64,000 bases of DNA from Vespula vulgaris (GCF_905475345.1 NC_066592.1:5153001-5217000), one strand, 5' to 3'; positions 25,001 through 37,945 are shown, numbered from the stretch's first letter. Made by a program: numbers and translations. Notes: a model not told the origin generated them from the letters alone.

Positions 25001-27745
25001 AATCTCCATGCTGCCGAGGGAGAAAATCTTGGTATTTCTAATTGTTTCTTCGGTAGCGTAGGTCGAAGTTTCAACGATATATCCTCTGGTCCGCTTTTTA
25101 TCTGAAATAACAATTTATCGTTATCGAATCGTACGATCGTTTAATTCGTCGATCTTCGTTGGCGCTTGACGTTAGAACTTACTTCGTCGCCGTCGTCCAT
25201 GATGTATTCGTTCGATCTGTTGATTTCTCTAACCTGCAATCTCGACTGGATGTGGTGCATTTGTTGGTCTACGCTATTTCGTGATTCTTTGGATAAGGCC
25301 TCATCCATGCCAAAATAGAAGGTCTTTGGCGTTGACTTTTCCGTACGCGGTAATCTGTAAAGAGAAATTTCTATGTTACATTTGACACGTTAGAAAATGA
25401 AAAAGGTTCGAAGCAGTACTCTTACATGTGCCAGTTTTCGACTGGTTCCTTCGTTTCTGAAATTTTCGTGAGTTTATCTTTGGCGTTTGCATCCTTCTTC
25501 TCTATCAACGTCTCACCATCCGACCATCTCTTTTCAATGTTCTTAGTGTCATTCGTTTTTGTCTCTCTTTTACACCACTTGGGATCTGAGTTTTCTTTGT
25601 CCCTTCCTTTATGTTCCTGCGGTTCCGGTGTACTTTCCCTACCAGATCCTTGTCCTCGAGCATCGAACTTATCTCTACCGCGATGTCTTATCGGACTTTC
25701 CGATCTGCTTCTTCCAATATCGACGATATCCTCAAACTTTCGATTTTTCGATAGATCGTTTGATCTCTGATAATCTTCCAAGTCTCTTCTTTGCTTGTCC
25801 GAGAATCTATCTTCGATGGAATGTCCAAGCGTATCGAGCCTCTCCTTCAATGGCTTTCTGCCTTGATTCGTAGCTTCGTCTTCGAAATTCGTCGAAGTTC
25901 TCTCAATGTTTCTCTTCTTATTAACTACAGCATTATCCTCTCGTTCCTTCGAGCCATCCTTGTTCCTTCCCACATCGTTCCTACGTTCCTCGTACGAGGT
26001 CGTCTTGTTTTCCACTCTGCTACACCTCTCGACTATAAGCCTCCTATCCTCGTTCATGCGCGAAACGATTCTATCTGAAAGGATGAAAATTAACATTCTC
26101 AACGATCCTCTAGAAAAAGAATATAAATTTCACTTAGAAATAAGGACAGAGAGATAACTCGACGATACCTTCGACAGTTCGTTCCTCGACGGTCGTCGTC
26201 TTGGAATTTCTCTTTTCCGTCTTTTTATGTTCCTCGCTGATTGACTTTTCTTTCGTGCTCTTCGAAAGTTCCACGTTCTTACGTTCTAAGGACGCAACGT
26301 TAGAGGGATCAAGGGGACTAGCCGATTTTCTGCCACAGTTCAACTTATTCCTCACTTTCCTAGCTACCTGCATCAGTTCCGCCTGAAACTCGGGACTGCT
26401 CATACTCCTTTGAAGCGTGTTTTTGCCGTCGAATCTTTTCGAACGTCTCAACTCGTCCCTGCACCATCGATCCTGCTGCTGCTGTTGTTGCTGTTGCTGC
26501 GACTGCGACTGTTGTGGCTGCTGTTGTTGATCCTGTTCCCGCCAGGATGGCCTCTTATTCTCGCTAATGGAGGAACGCTCGTTCCTCCACCTTCTTTCGT
26601 TCTCGTGGGCTGCCTCGTTACGTTCCAGGTGGGATTGCGTGGACGAGTTGGACATCCAGTTGATCTGTGCCCTCTTCGTTTCCGCTCTAGTCTTAAAAAG
26701 CCGTGACCTTCTGGGTGGCGGCTGGACTTCTTCCTCGTGCCTACAACGGCTATCCTGACCAAGCTCCCACTTGTAAGAATCAGGTGACGAACCGTCAGCC
26801 ATTGCATTGCCAGGTGGTGCCGGTGCTTTGTACTTTTTCTTGCCTTTGTATCGACTCTCCCGTTCTCTGGAATCCCTTTCAGGATAATAACCTGTACAAT
26901 GACGACGTTCTAGACCGTGGTGTTGTCTACTAGTCGTACTGCAGCGTTCCGTTGGCGAATACCTCAGGTCTGGCTCGCTACCAAATCTTTTCAGTTCCTG
27001 CATTTCATTATCCATGCAATGAGAATCGCTTTGATAATGACAACAATGATGATCGGACTTCCGTGATCTAGACACACCGATGTTCGATGCCGATGTGCTT
27101 CTGCTACGAAAGACTCCTTGCTAAAATAACAATACTTGTGAGACATTATCACATACGAGCTATTGAACGAAAACTTCTAATTGAATCCGTATTACAACGA
27201 ACGAGAAGGAGTATTCGTTTGGCTCAACTTTCACGTAACAAGGCAAATTTATAGAAAACTTAACGAGACTTTGTATAATAATGAAATAACGGGGTACACC
27301 GAAGGTCACGTAATACATTCCGAGTGTTTCCGGTAAAAAAAGGCTTTCTAAAACGAACGCTTAACCGGGTTATCGATGTAACGCCTGGCTCGTCGCCAAC
27401 CTTCTCCGAATCCCATATCTTTGAAAAGATACGAAAACGACGAAGGGATATTAGCATTTTTGTAGTATGTAGTTCACGACCAAGTATCGAAAAAAAAAGG
27501 ACAACATCTCTTTTTACGGTCACGGTACTCGTATGATTCGGAGAAATGAATCGGTCAGCTTTTGCCTTATTAAGGTCACACCGGGATACTTCAAGGTCGA
27601 AGCCTTGGAAATGCTCGTAGACAAAACGTTTAAAATTATACGACGTCTTTCAAGATCAATCATTCTTTTATAGCTAATTTAAGTTCCTTCTTAGCCGTGG
27701 TAAAAGATTTAAAGACTATAGTGAATCTTTGAGAACGTCTTAAAG

Positions 27746-27781
<36 letters not shown>

Positions 27782-28072
27782 TGCACACTCAAACACACAG
27801 ACGTAAGCACAGTTGGTTACCTTATTAAGATCGTGTGGCAATGTCTGTGCCGAAGGTCTGCGTCCACTTATGGTCCCGCCGTTGTGAATAATACTACCAT
27901 TATTGGTGGCACGGAGCCTTTGATTGGGTGGCTCTGGGAGGACCTTATGGCCAGGTGGCTGCGAATGGTGTCTCGATAGTTCCCGAGGGAAGGTTTGAGT
28001 CCATCCTCGTGCCATATCTTGAGATAGCCCGTTCGAGGGACACTGTTGATGGGAACTACCGTTGTTACCCAT
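22011..28072 (-). CDS. Unrecognised large myristoylation-motif, coiled-coil protein (spliced, about 9 coding exons)
   Basis: Exons on the minus strand: 28072-27821, 27120-26169, 26074-25426, 25354-25183, 25101-24943, 24849-23561, 23480-23094, 23003-22875, and a last exon ending at 22011 (start near 22239, tentative). All phases agree; the product is about 1,405 aa. The start ATG at 28072 has an in-frame TGA upstream. N-terminus MGNNGSS fits the N-myristoylation pattern (G2, S6). Then come KRFGSEPDLR, KKKYKAPAPP, a poly-Gln run near residues 281-301, a highly charged exon (residues 402-618), RTEKSTPKTFYFGMDEA, KKQLEIPRFSPSAAWRLL, SGDSGISGDAG near 760, a DDDDDDD acidic tract near 920-935, and a basic/acidic coiled coil near 1095-1150 starting IERRRLAEKLSREAEAKE. 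No membrane segment is seen. I do not recognise the family. The composition suggests a largely disordered, possibly membrane-anchored scaffold or cytoskeletal protein, which is inference. The last splice junction is uncertain. Confidence 0.8.
22512..22530 (-). other. Candidate 19-nt cassette micro-exon in the large gene
   Basis: On the minus strand an ATGCAG acceptor is followed by 19 nt and a perfect GTAAGT donor, placed between the last two coding exons of the large gene. Entered in the phase left by the exon ending at 22875, it encodes Arg-Phe and then TAA, so its inclusion would truncate the protein before the C-terminal 75 residues. It could also be a chance pairing of splice-like words. 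Confidence 0.3.
26472..26531 (-). repeat. CAG/CAA poly-Gln tract within exon 2 of the large gene
   Basis: Minus-strand CAG, CAA and CAT-like codons encode Q-rich sequence interrupted by P and S. It is likely to vary in length between alleles. Confidence 0.9.
27749..27780. repeat. (GA)n in the first visible intron of the large gene
   Basis: About fifteen GA units, 40 nt inside the donor at 27820. Confidence 0.95.
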
Positions 28073-28127
28073 CTTCCGGACTAGTCGTCTTTCTGACGAT
28101 GAATATCATTCGTTATCCATCTTCCAT
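28065..28127 (-). promoter_or_regulatory. 5' UTR with three short upstream ORFs ahead of the large gene
   Basis: A good acceptor (pyrimidine-rich tract ending TTGCAG) precedes 28127, so the first coding exon probably starts there and a further 5' exon lies to the right. Between it and the main ATG are three upstream ATGs: 28127-28113 (MEDG stop), 28120-28106 (MDNE stop) and 28109-28065 (14 codons plus stop). The third overlaps the main start codon. Such uORFs usually lower translation of the main ORF. Confidence 0.6.
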
Positions 28128-28398
28128 CTGCAACAGGGAAGTTTCGAAAGATTCTCCGATAAACCAAGATCCAAGATCAAACGACGTTTTACGGTTGTAC
28201 GAGAGCTCGAATCTCTATGTAGTAAAGTTCATTGAAGATAGTCGCGAAAGGTGAAAGAGCACGTCCGGTGTGAGAAGAAAAAAAAATGAGACAGGAAAGA
28301 GCTCACGTTGTCTACGCAATCCGGACCGGTCGGTCGGTTATCTTACAGTTAGAAGCGACTTAACTTTACGTTGGACTTTACGTCGACCGAGCGAAAAG

Positions 28399-28456
28399 AG
28401 ATAGATAGATAAATAGATAGACAGATAGATAGATAGATAGATAGATAGATAAAGAG

Positions 28457-28492
<36 letters not shown>
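28399..28492. repeat. (GATA)n followed by (GA)n
   Basis: GATA tetramers with GACA and AATA variants (28399-28450), then GA dinucleotides (28461-28492). Confidence 0.95.
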
Positions 28493-28495
<3 letters not shown>

Positions 28496-29910
28496 CGATC
28501 GAGATGAGTCTTCTCTCCAAAGTAATCTCTTCCATTCACCGGTACCGATGCACCTGCCCAACCTGCACACGCGACCCGTCGATCGCGACCGGTAGTACCG
28601 CTAGCCAGTGACTAACAGCATATCGCAAAGTGCCGAAGAAAAATCCGAGGAAATGTTGCCGCTTCTTAATGAAACCTTTGGCTATAGGGGAAAACTGGAT
28701 TTCTCTTTGACATATCGCTAGATTCGAGCGGTATCGAGGCAGACGCGTTAAATAATGACACAAACAGGTTCCATCTTGATCTTGATCCATGGAGAATTAC
28801 CGAGCAAGATCGTTATTCAAGGATAGGATGCGTTGGAGCAAATTATGTCGCGTGTCGGCGTATTCTCAGGAACCTGTTGGATTATAGAAATATTCAAAAA
28901 CGATAGTCGCTAGCTAAACGGCATCTTTCTTGTATATGAAGAAGCATGACTCATTTTCCACGAGTTACTTTTTTGACAGAGGAATTAAATTCAAACGCAA
29001 CGTAATGTACGTTCGCTCGTATCTATGCATCTATGTATATAGGTATGTATTTACGTTATCCACGTAGGTAGTTTTATCGAAGTGTCATTGTAGAAAATAG
29101 TCGTCTTATGGTCGGAATCACGAGGTAACTTTATACGCTAAGCTCGTTACTAGAGTAGCCTCGTCTCTTTCTTTCTTTCTTCCGTCCTTCCTCCAACCGT
29201 TCGTCCCTTCAGGATCAGATTCCTCGGCGCTCGGCAAAGGAACGTTTCACTTCCGCACGCGTGACACTACCGCCAGAGAGATAGCGGAGACGAGAGATTG
29301 ATCGATCTTGTAGTAGAAGAAAAGACGGAGAGACGCCGAGGGGAGATTTCTCACAGTTTCTCCAGGAGACAAGTCCGATCTGAAAACCAGCCGGGGTTCA
29401 CGCCTCTGTCGGTTACGATCGAATACTTCGATTCTCATTGGTGTAGATCGGTTAAGAGGCGACTTTGATCGCGTGGGCGTCCGTGCTGGGAATGTATTCT
29501 CGATTTTTCAGATGATACTCTCTCTCTCTCTCTCTCTCTCTTCTTCTCTTTCTCTTTCTCCAGCTTCGTTCCCATAGCGTGGTAGCCGAGAACGTGACGG
29601 AGCTAACGGATACCCGTCGAGATAGAATGGCAGACTTTTTTTCGACTCGACCACCCTATAAATATCTCCTTTCGATCGAAGCCTTCGAAAACTTCGAAAG
29701 CACGTTGGATTCCACCATGGCTAAAGGAAGAAAGAAAATTCTCTTCCTGTATCGTGGAGTTAAGATAGCTGCTGTTTTCAGAAGAGAAATAACGAAATAA
29801 AGGACGTTTACCCGGTGACGAGCGGCGCGAGGACTCGCAGGCACAAAGTGCCGAGTGATGCGTGACGGACGGCAGTGGTTATGATAACTCGGGCGTGGGA
29901 TGGGGAAACG

Positions 29911-30112
29911 AGAAGAAGAAGAAGAAGAAGAAGGAGATGGAGATGGAGAAGAAGAAGAAGAGGAAGAAGAAGATGTAGGAGAAGAGAAGAAGGAGCAGGA
30001 TGGACGTTCGCCGTTTGCGATGATCACCCTGGAGAGTCATCGAACCTACGACGGAAGAAGAGAAAGAAGAAGAAGAAGAAGAGGAGGAGGAGGAGGAGGA
30101 AGAAAGATCCTT
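29911..30112. repeat. (GAA)n/(GGA)n purine-strand arrays
   Basis: Two blocks of GAA/GGA triplets (29911-29990 and 30058-30112), with a short CpG-containing unique segment between. Confidence 0.9.
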
Positions 30113-31384
30113 CGTCCTCCAGCTTCAGGACGATCCAGCTAGATCGAGCGAGAAACTCGACTCGAATAAAAATACGCATTATGCTCTCGTTTTTACAGCT
30201 TGGCGCCATCTTCGATGATACCTCTTTTCTACGCCCACGCTCTTTTGTATCGTCGACTTCGACCCAGACAGATCTCTCTTATCTTCGTTGGGAGAACAGA
30301 AAGTTATATAACTCGAAAGTTACCTAAACTGTTAAATGCTCGCAAACGAAAACTTCTATCGATCGAATCGATGAATTTTAGAGGTACTCTAATCATCACC
30401 TCCTGCCGCTTCCGCGGACGATCGTAAAGAACGAAATACCAATCCAATTTCCCGGAAGGTATCTCCATCTTCTTCCTGCACGTTCCGTCTCCCTATCGGC
30501 CTTTGGCGGATCTCTCAGGTAAGAAGCCGAAGTCTCCCATTCCTCCTCCTTCTCCTTCTTCTTCTTCTCCACCTCCAACCCCCTTTTCATCGTTCTCTTC
30601 TTCCTCTTCCTCGCGGTGGAATATCTCGCCGGGAGACATTCCGCCACGCGAGAACGTAAGCTGGAATTACGGAGCTCTTCTGCCTGGAGGCACAGGAAGG
30701 ACCGTGATATCGTAGAAAGCTTAGTATGATGAACCATGGATAACATACTCGTGTCGAATAACAACCCTCGACAGGGTTGCCTATGCTAGAAGAACGTCAA
30801 GAATCATTTCAAACTCGTCTTCGAGAAACTTTGGTTTCTTTGGAAAAGAATACTAATCACGTCGATGTTTGAATATCTTCTCTGAAAGAGCTGATCTTAA
30901 ACTTCGTATCATCCTAGCTTAAGGCACCTTAACGATCGCGTGCGATAAACTGGTATAGGAGGTGTGGCCTCGTGGATATTCGATATCCATAAGGTAATAA
31001 TAGAAATGAAATTTCTCTACCGACTGTACGGCACGTCATTGCACCGCCGCGGATGTGAGGTGACTCCGAAGTGAATGAATCCAGGAAGGTAATCCGATGC
31101 AGTGTAAAGACCCGCTCAGCTGTGAGCTCAAGATCCTCTTCCTCCCGTTCTTCCCTTCTTTCTCTTCTATCATCTCGATTCTCCTCTGCCCTTCTCCTTT
31201 GCTCCTCCTCCTCCTCCTCCTTCTCCTCCTCCTCCCGCAAGATGACGAATAATACCGGAAGTAGTTTTAACGCGTAACGGACTAGATTTTTCTCTTTGCA
31301 GGGCAATACGTCCTACGCACTATCGACTTGATTCCAAAGAGAGAAAAAGAGAGAGAAAGAGAGATATCTTGGCTTTGAGTCATC

Positions 31385-31387
<3 letters not shown>

Positions 31388-31433
<46 letters not shown>
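31388..31433. repeat. (TA)n microsatellite
   Basis: Uninterrupted TA dinucleotides. Confidence 0.97.
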
Positions 31434-31436
<3 letters not shown>

Positions 31437-32435
31437 AGTTGATTGAAACTCGGAAAATAGTTTCAGAGAATTTTATAAGAAAGAATCTTATGAACCGATC
31501 CATCAGTCCGAAATAGGCCGAAGAAGAAGAAGATTCTCAAGGACTCCCATATTTCGTAGCACGAGCAACGTAACCGCTCTTCTAACTCTCGACGTGGTAA
31601 ATGCAGATTGTGCCAAGTATATGTCTAAGCCTGTCTCGCAACTCTTGCTTAATTGACGCTGAGATCCTTCGGATGCCGTTCCCTCTCCGATGCTTTCCTT
31701 CTTGGGATAGCTGAAGTCTGAGGAGTAAGAGGAGGAAGCAAGAATGAGAGAGAGAGAGAGAGAGAGGTAGATAGAGTCTTCCAGGATGGGTATAGACGAG
31801 AAAAGAGAGAAGCGATACATCGCGCGTGGCTACTGAATCGGTATAGGTATATCGAGTACCACTTTTCCTCATTAAAGAGAACCGTCGCGATCGCCATCGT
31901 CACCGCCATCGCGCCTACTGGAAGCGGTTTAATTAGTCAGGAATCGTAACACCGGACCATCTGTCGTCGTCTTCGTCGTCGTCGTCGTCGTTGTCGTTGT
32001 CGTTGTCGTCTTCTTGACATAGCGGACGTATATACCTACTTAGAATCTTTCGCGATCACTCACGCACGATCACACTCGAGCGAACAGGCTAACAACTATG
32101 CGATTTTTTATTAACTCCATCTTCCTCGTTCAATGAAATTCCTAAGGAAATAAAAATAATGAAGAAGATGCAACTATGCGACGACGATATACATTTTTCA
32201 TATCATTATTTGTTATATCTTAGAATTTAAGATTCCTGATTCAACAAAGAGAAGTCAAGCGGTAATGGCAAACCAAGGAGGATTAGAAGAAAACATAGGA
32301 ACGTTCGATCGAGCTAAATCATAGCTAGAAGGCAATTCAGTCAAGAAGAGAGAAAGAGAGAGATGGAAGCTCGATAGATTAGTCGCGTAGTAGGATACAA
32401 CGGTCGTTCTTGCGGGCCGAGAGAGTGCAATGGCT

Positions 32436-32475
32436 CGTACGCAGGATGCATCGAGAGGCATCCTGCATTCGTACG
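32436..32475. repeat. Inverted repeat (hairpin) in a CpG-bearing block
   Basis: CGTACGCAGGATGC and GCATCCTGC-ATT-CGTACG pair with a 3-nt bulge around an 8-nt loop. The arm ends are both CGTACG. It does not resemble a known insect microRNA that I can recall. Confidence 0.7.
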
Positions 32476-32914
32476 TGTCCGCGATTCGTGATCGTGCTAC
32501 GTAATCCGCAACGGATACTCTCGCGTATATTCCTCGCTCCGCTTCGCCCTCCGGCCTGCGTGCCATAATATAATTAATCATTTAACTCGTGTTTGTCGTG
32601 TGCGACCGTTCGTGACGGAGTCGAGTTCGATATGAACTTTTAGTTCCTCTATTCAAAGTTTGTCTTTTTCATCTTTATGTTATATTAATGGAAAATCATT
32701 GATTATGATGAATATATCGAATAAAAGTTGTATATAAACCTTTCGAGTCGGTTACTTTCGATCGGTATCGACAAGTCCATTTAGAAAAGTCTACTGATCG
32801 TAATTATCTGATCTCTATCGCAATTATATTACAATCGTAAAATCATAGAGAAAATATTCTTTGAATACCTGACACCGTTTACAAGTAAGTAGAAATTCCT
32901 ATGCCGAGTTAGAA

Positions 32915-32970
32915 TCGCTTGAACGAAATGTGATGTCGAGTTAGTATAGACATAGGATCGCTAATAGGTT
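32915..32970. repeat. Dispersed duplication, copy A (partner at 61965)
   Basis: TCGCTT..GAACGAAATGTRATGTCGAGTT followed by ATAGGATCGC matches 61965-62015 in order and orientation, about 29 kb away. Confidence 0.6.
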
Positions 32971-35900
32971 TAAAGAACAGATTTCTTGCCAATTGCCAAT
33001 GCGTATAGAAATCGTTACGTATATTTCGTTGCATTCCAAATGATTGAAAAAAAATCAATGTTCCAACTAACATTCGGTTGCACAAATGGACAAATAAATA
33101 AATGAAACTATTAGGCGTATAGCAAGTATTGAGACATTCGCTTTAACTATGAGCCGATGGTTATGCTAATTGTAGTGGTGTGCACAGTGGTGTGCTACGA
33201 TCATACGATTTGTATGTCACGGTTAGGAAATAAAGAAAATCCTACGTATATGGATATGTATGTATATATATGAGTAAGAATGGTGTTATCGAGAGAGGTA
33301 ATGTTATATGGCTTCTTCAAAGCGTTAATGCGTCGCTCGAGTAGATGCAAACGAGTATTTGACGTGGTTGGTACGACTCTTATGAATACGATTGTACTCC
33401 TTTATGCTTTCGTTCGTCATTTATCGACGCTGAGAGGAAGCTGAGTTACGTAAATTCGAAGAAGGGAAAGTCAAAGATGAAAGAGAGAACCTCTCCAACT
33501 TTGGGTCTATGACTTTCTTATCTCTCAGGATGAAATGCTAATTACAAATACAACGGCATGATTTAGTATACACGGTTAATTTACACGTTTCCGATTGCTT
33601 TTCGAAAGTCACGAAGGAAATCTCGAGTCGCATCGTTCTGTTAAAAAAAGAAAAAAAAAGCCGAAAGAATAAACGATGATCTATCTCGAAAAATCGAAAA
33701 TCGTGATACGATTCCTCTTACTTGCGCACTCCTATTTGTCTAAAAAAAATATATATGCTATGTCAATATAAGCTCACCGTTTCTCTCAAGTTTTCTTATT
33801 TTCTTTCTTATTCTTCATTCTATTTTTCTTCTTTTTCTTTTTTGTTCACGTCTAAAAACGAAAATATGTAAATGCGAAGGAATAACATAGTCGAACGTAA
33901 ACGTTATTTTTCACGTCCTCGCGAAAGCCCCTAGGTAAGAACTAACTTGGTATGTGTGTGTTAAACAGAAATTGAATACAATCGGGTGATAACTCGAGCT
34001 CGTTGACTCGCATGCATACTTCGTATTTCTTATATGCACGGGTTTGTCTTCGGCGTAAAGCACAGGTGTGCAATAAAAAGGAATTCCAAGTATCGAGGCG
34101 ATAATCGATCTTTAATTCTCATTCACTGGTATAGTATAGTATACTCGAATAGGCATCTGGAAATAAATGCAAATCTCTTTTCTCGGCTCATTGACAATCC
34201 CACCACGATAATATAGAGAGTCGACTCGATCGATTCGTTTCTTGTACTCGTGTCTCGATTAAATTCTTATGAGAGAGTCGAGCGTGTGCCGGGTGAATGT
34301 TTTGCATGCTTCTAACGTCGGAAATAAGACGTGACGAGAAGCTATGGAAAAAGTAATGATGATGGATTACGCACGGTGTCACTCGCATATTGTGTCTTTA
34401 ACGACGTTACGACACGACTCGTTTTTTATTTCTATCCGTAAAAAGATGAATACTAAAAGACATACTCGCATTACAATATTTTAATGCGATTTACAAATTA
34501 TCCCTCAATCGTGAACAAATTACGTTTCTTTTCCTTTATTTATTTATTTATTTATTTTTTTTTATCGTTAATCAAAGACTATTTCGATCGTTGCAAATTT
34601 TCGTGACATCTACTTTCGGAGCTTTCCCCAATCAGAAAGCACGAAATTAAAAATTCCAAGAGAACATTTGTATAAAAAAGAAGGAGAAAGAGAGAGAGAA
34701 AAAAATAGGAATAGAAAAAAAGCAAAAGTGTGCAGTCATTCGTGCAGTTGGCGTAATTTTAATCTCCGTTCATCTTTCTCGAGCAAAAGAAATATAAATC
34801 GAGCTCTCGCAAGAGGAGTCACGTCAAGTTTCCTCCTCTCTTGTACCTCCTCTTCCTCCGGAGTACGGATCTTCTGAGAAGATCTCTCCTTTGCGGTATT
34901 GTTTACGACTCGAGAAAGAATCTCGTCGCCCGATCTGTCACGCGCTCGTACCAACACGCGCATATACATATACAAATACATACACCCACACACACACAAA
35001 AGTACGCGCGTGGATACTCATACACGTAGAAAAACGACCACAAGTTCGAGACGTCGAGAGTGCAGCGCCCGGTCGATCCTGAATCGTGTGTAAACTATCT
35101 AGAAATCTTGTATCTCTTCGTAGCACGCGTAGATACCAGTCACTACGCCACGTAACTTAGATGCACCTGCGTGTTTTCTCTCTTTCTCTCTCTCTTTCTC
35201 TCTTTTTTTTCTTTCTTTCTCTTTATCTCTTTATCACTTTGCATTTTCTTCATCGAATATAGAATTCTTTTTCTTTTTATTTATTTATTTATTTTTTTAT
35301 CATTCCCAACTTACGAGAAAAAGATTTACGAACATTGATTTTATATCTGTCTTTATTGATTGCCAGTAAATTAAAATGCAATTTCTTTTCTCTGACAATA
35401 TTTTTCGTTCATATCGTTGCATTAATCATAGTCAACGAATCGATAGAAAAAATGATATTGAGTAATCGTATTGGTAAATGCGAAGCATGAAATTTGTAAT
35501 CAAATTGACGAATTTCGTAGATCTTAATATTAAAGAAAAAAAGAAAGAATGGAAGAAAGAGAGAAAGAGAGAAAGAGAGAAAGAGAGAAGAAAAGAAGAA
35601 GGGTATAGGTAAGAAAATGAAGGGAGAGCAGGTGAAAATCGATAATCGACGAAGGAGAGAAACGTTAAGATGAAAGAGTGGAGGGAGAAAAAAGAAGGAA
35701 GAAAAAAGGGGGCCAATGAGAAGGAAAGAGACGGTGGTACGTCAAGATCCAGGTCGCGGACCTCGTGCGAAAAAGAAAGTTCTTCTTCGAGAATCGACGA
35801 GATCGGGGGTGGGAGGTGGGGAAAGATCGGTGAGAGTGGAACCGTCCCCTCGTGCGTGTGTCTGTGTGCGTTTCTCGATTCACCGTACAGACGAATCGTT

Positions 35901-37884
35901 CGTTCAATGACCGAAATTCGTCGGAGAGTAGCTCCCGAAATCGTTTTACCATTACCACTACTACCATCGCTACCCTCCCCCCTACCGCCATCTTGATCGA
36001 AAGTAGGTGGATACCTTGTGTACGGACGCATTCCATCGATACGGACGTCGCGACGTAGAAAGTCGCGGAAGTGTTCAGTAGAATTCGACGAAATTCGAGT
36101 TCCTTGCTTCGTTGCTTTCGAGTCATTCGCATTAATTTTTTTTTTATTACATATTATTATTACTGATATGATTTTATTACTGGTATATTTTTTACTCTTA
36201 TTTTATTTTGTTTTACTTATTCATTTTTTTTTTGTTGGATCTCGAAGTTCGACATGTAATATAGTCGAGAAGGTTGCTTGTAATTACTGTGCGTATTTCT
36301 GTATGTATTTTTATACGTATTCCTATATTATTAGACGTATTTCTACTTATAAATACTTCAGCCTCCTTCTCGATATAATTGGCGGGAAATTCGAAAACGA
36401 CTGAAAGATGGGAAACGGATTACATCGTTCGTTCTTAAATTATTCTGATAAAGTAGCCTATCACGCCCAAGGATTTATCGCGTTACCGCTATTTACATTG
36501 CATTCCTCGCATAAAATCGTCCTCTCGTTTTAATTATAATACTTGAGAGAGTTAGACGAGAAGATGAAGAAGAGAAAAAGAGAAAGAAAGAGAAACATAG
36601 GTTTTATATGTTTATGCATAGCTCCGAGCGGATGCTGAGAGATTAGAACGGTATATACCCGAGGCTTATTATTAATTTCCGCGGAATGCAACCGTGCAAA
36701 TTCCATTGTAACACCGTCGTAACTTAAGCACTCGAACTCCCTTCTTGTGGATAAATACAATCGGTAGGTATTACCGCACGAGTAACTACCTACTTTTGTA
36801 ATTGCGTTTCATATATCTTTCACGCGTATGCGCTCGCCGCACCTGAGCACTCACTTTAATGAAACGCACACGTTCTAACTTCTATCCACGTAATAAATGA
36901 TTTATAGCTTTGATGATCGCACATTCGAGCGGTAGGTACGCATAATATAAGCATTCTATATATACGAATAAATTATCATCCTATTTTTCAACATCTCGCG
37001 AAATAAATTAGAAAATATCTAAAGTTCCGATGACAAAAACGTGATAATATACTTATTTTACGTGTCTTCGAATTCGATCTCGAGAAAGAAAAGAAAGAAA
37101 GAAAGAAAGGAAGGAAGAAACAGAAAAAGAAAAAAAGAAAAGAAAAAGGAATCTTTTCTCTCGCGAGATTTCACCGTGTAAAAACTTGCCGATCATTGAC
37201 CGATCGTTAATATGACGTATGCGAATGGAACTTTCGAAAAGTAAGTGTAGAAAGGGTAGGGTCATTTGAGGCCGAGCCTATATGAATATTTTATGCCATT
37301 AACCTGACAAAAAGATCGGTATTCTCGTCGACGACAACGACGACGAGAATGATCGTCGAATTTTACGACGAATTTCACTGAGTTTTACGAGCCCATCGCA
37401 AAATGCTACTTGCTTTCCCTGCTTCGAGGATGGTTCGATGTTTAAAAAAGAAAGGTTGAAGGATAGAGGGAGAAGGAGAGAGAAAGAAAAAGACGCGAAA
37501 TTAATCGACACTACTTGGGAGAGACGCGAGATCCAAGCAGATCCTTTGGCGGTCTCGGAACCATTTAATTTCGGCCAGACCGATTATTTCCCCGTCAAAA
37601 TCAAACCCTCCGGCTGTTCTCTGCACTTCGAAGACAACAACTACAACGTTGCAAGCCATTGGATCTGCATAAAAAAGGAGAACGACGCGCATAAATTCCA
37701 AAACTTACCAAACCTCGAGAGCATCTACCTTTTCTTTCTGCTTTCTCCTCTTTCGCACTCGACGAAATAATAGCTTATCATGTTGGGATCGGTAGGAGAA
37801 ATCGATTTCACGAGAATAAAGAGACAGGGTAGGTAGATTCGAGGAGAAGAAGAAGAAGAGCAAGAACGAAAAGCGGGAGAAAGA

Positions 37885-37896
37885 TAGACGGATAGA

Positions 37897-37936
<40 letters not shown>

Positions 37937-37945
37937 AAGAGAGAG
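37885..37945. repeat. (GATA)n/(GACA)n tetranucleotide array
   Basis: GATA units turn into GACA units and then into GA dinucleotides up to about 37960. Confidence 0.9.

Larger units (their letters stand above)
28128..32600. other. Region upstream of the large gene: probable promoter or 5' intron, no gene identified
   Basis: Contains (GATA)n/(GA)n at 28399-28492, a CpG-bearing block 28500-28790 in which an 84-codon minus-strand open frame (28790-28536) could be chance or part of a 5' exon, a second CpG-rich block 29220-29600, GAA arrays (29911-29990, 30058-30112), (CTC)n around 31200-31235, (AT)n at 31388-31433, (CGT)n around 31970-32010 and a hairpin at 32436-32475. No recognisable protein. 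Confidence 0.5.

Noticed and set aside
27205..27228. Partial match to insect miR-375 (TTCGTTTGGCTC)
   Set aside because: The seed bases at the 5' end do not match and no hairpin is evident.
27260..27523. 87-codon minus-strand frame in the first intron of the large gene
   Set aside because: It lies between a clear donor (27820) and acceptor (27121) that join in phase, and has no acceptor or donor of its own that would keep the frame.
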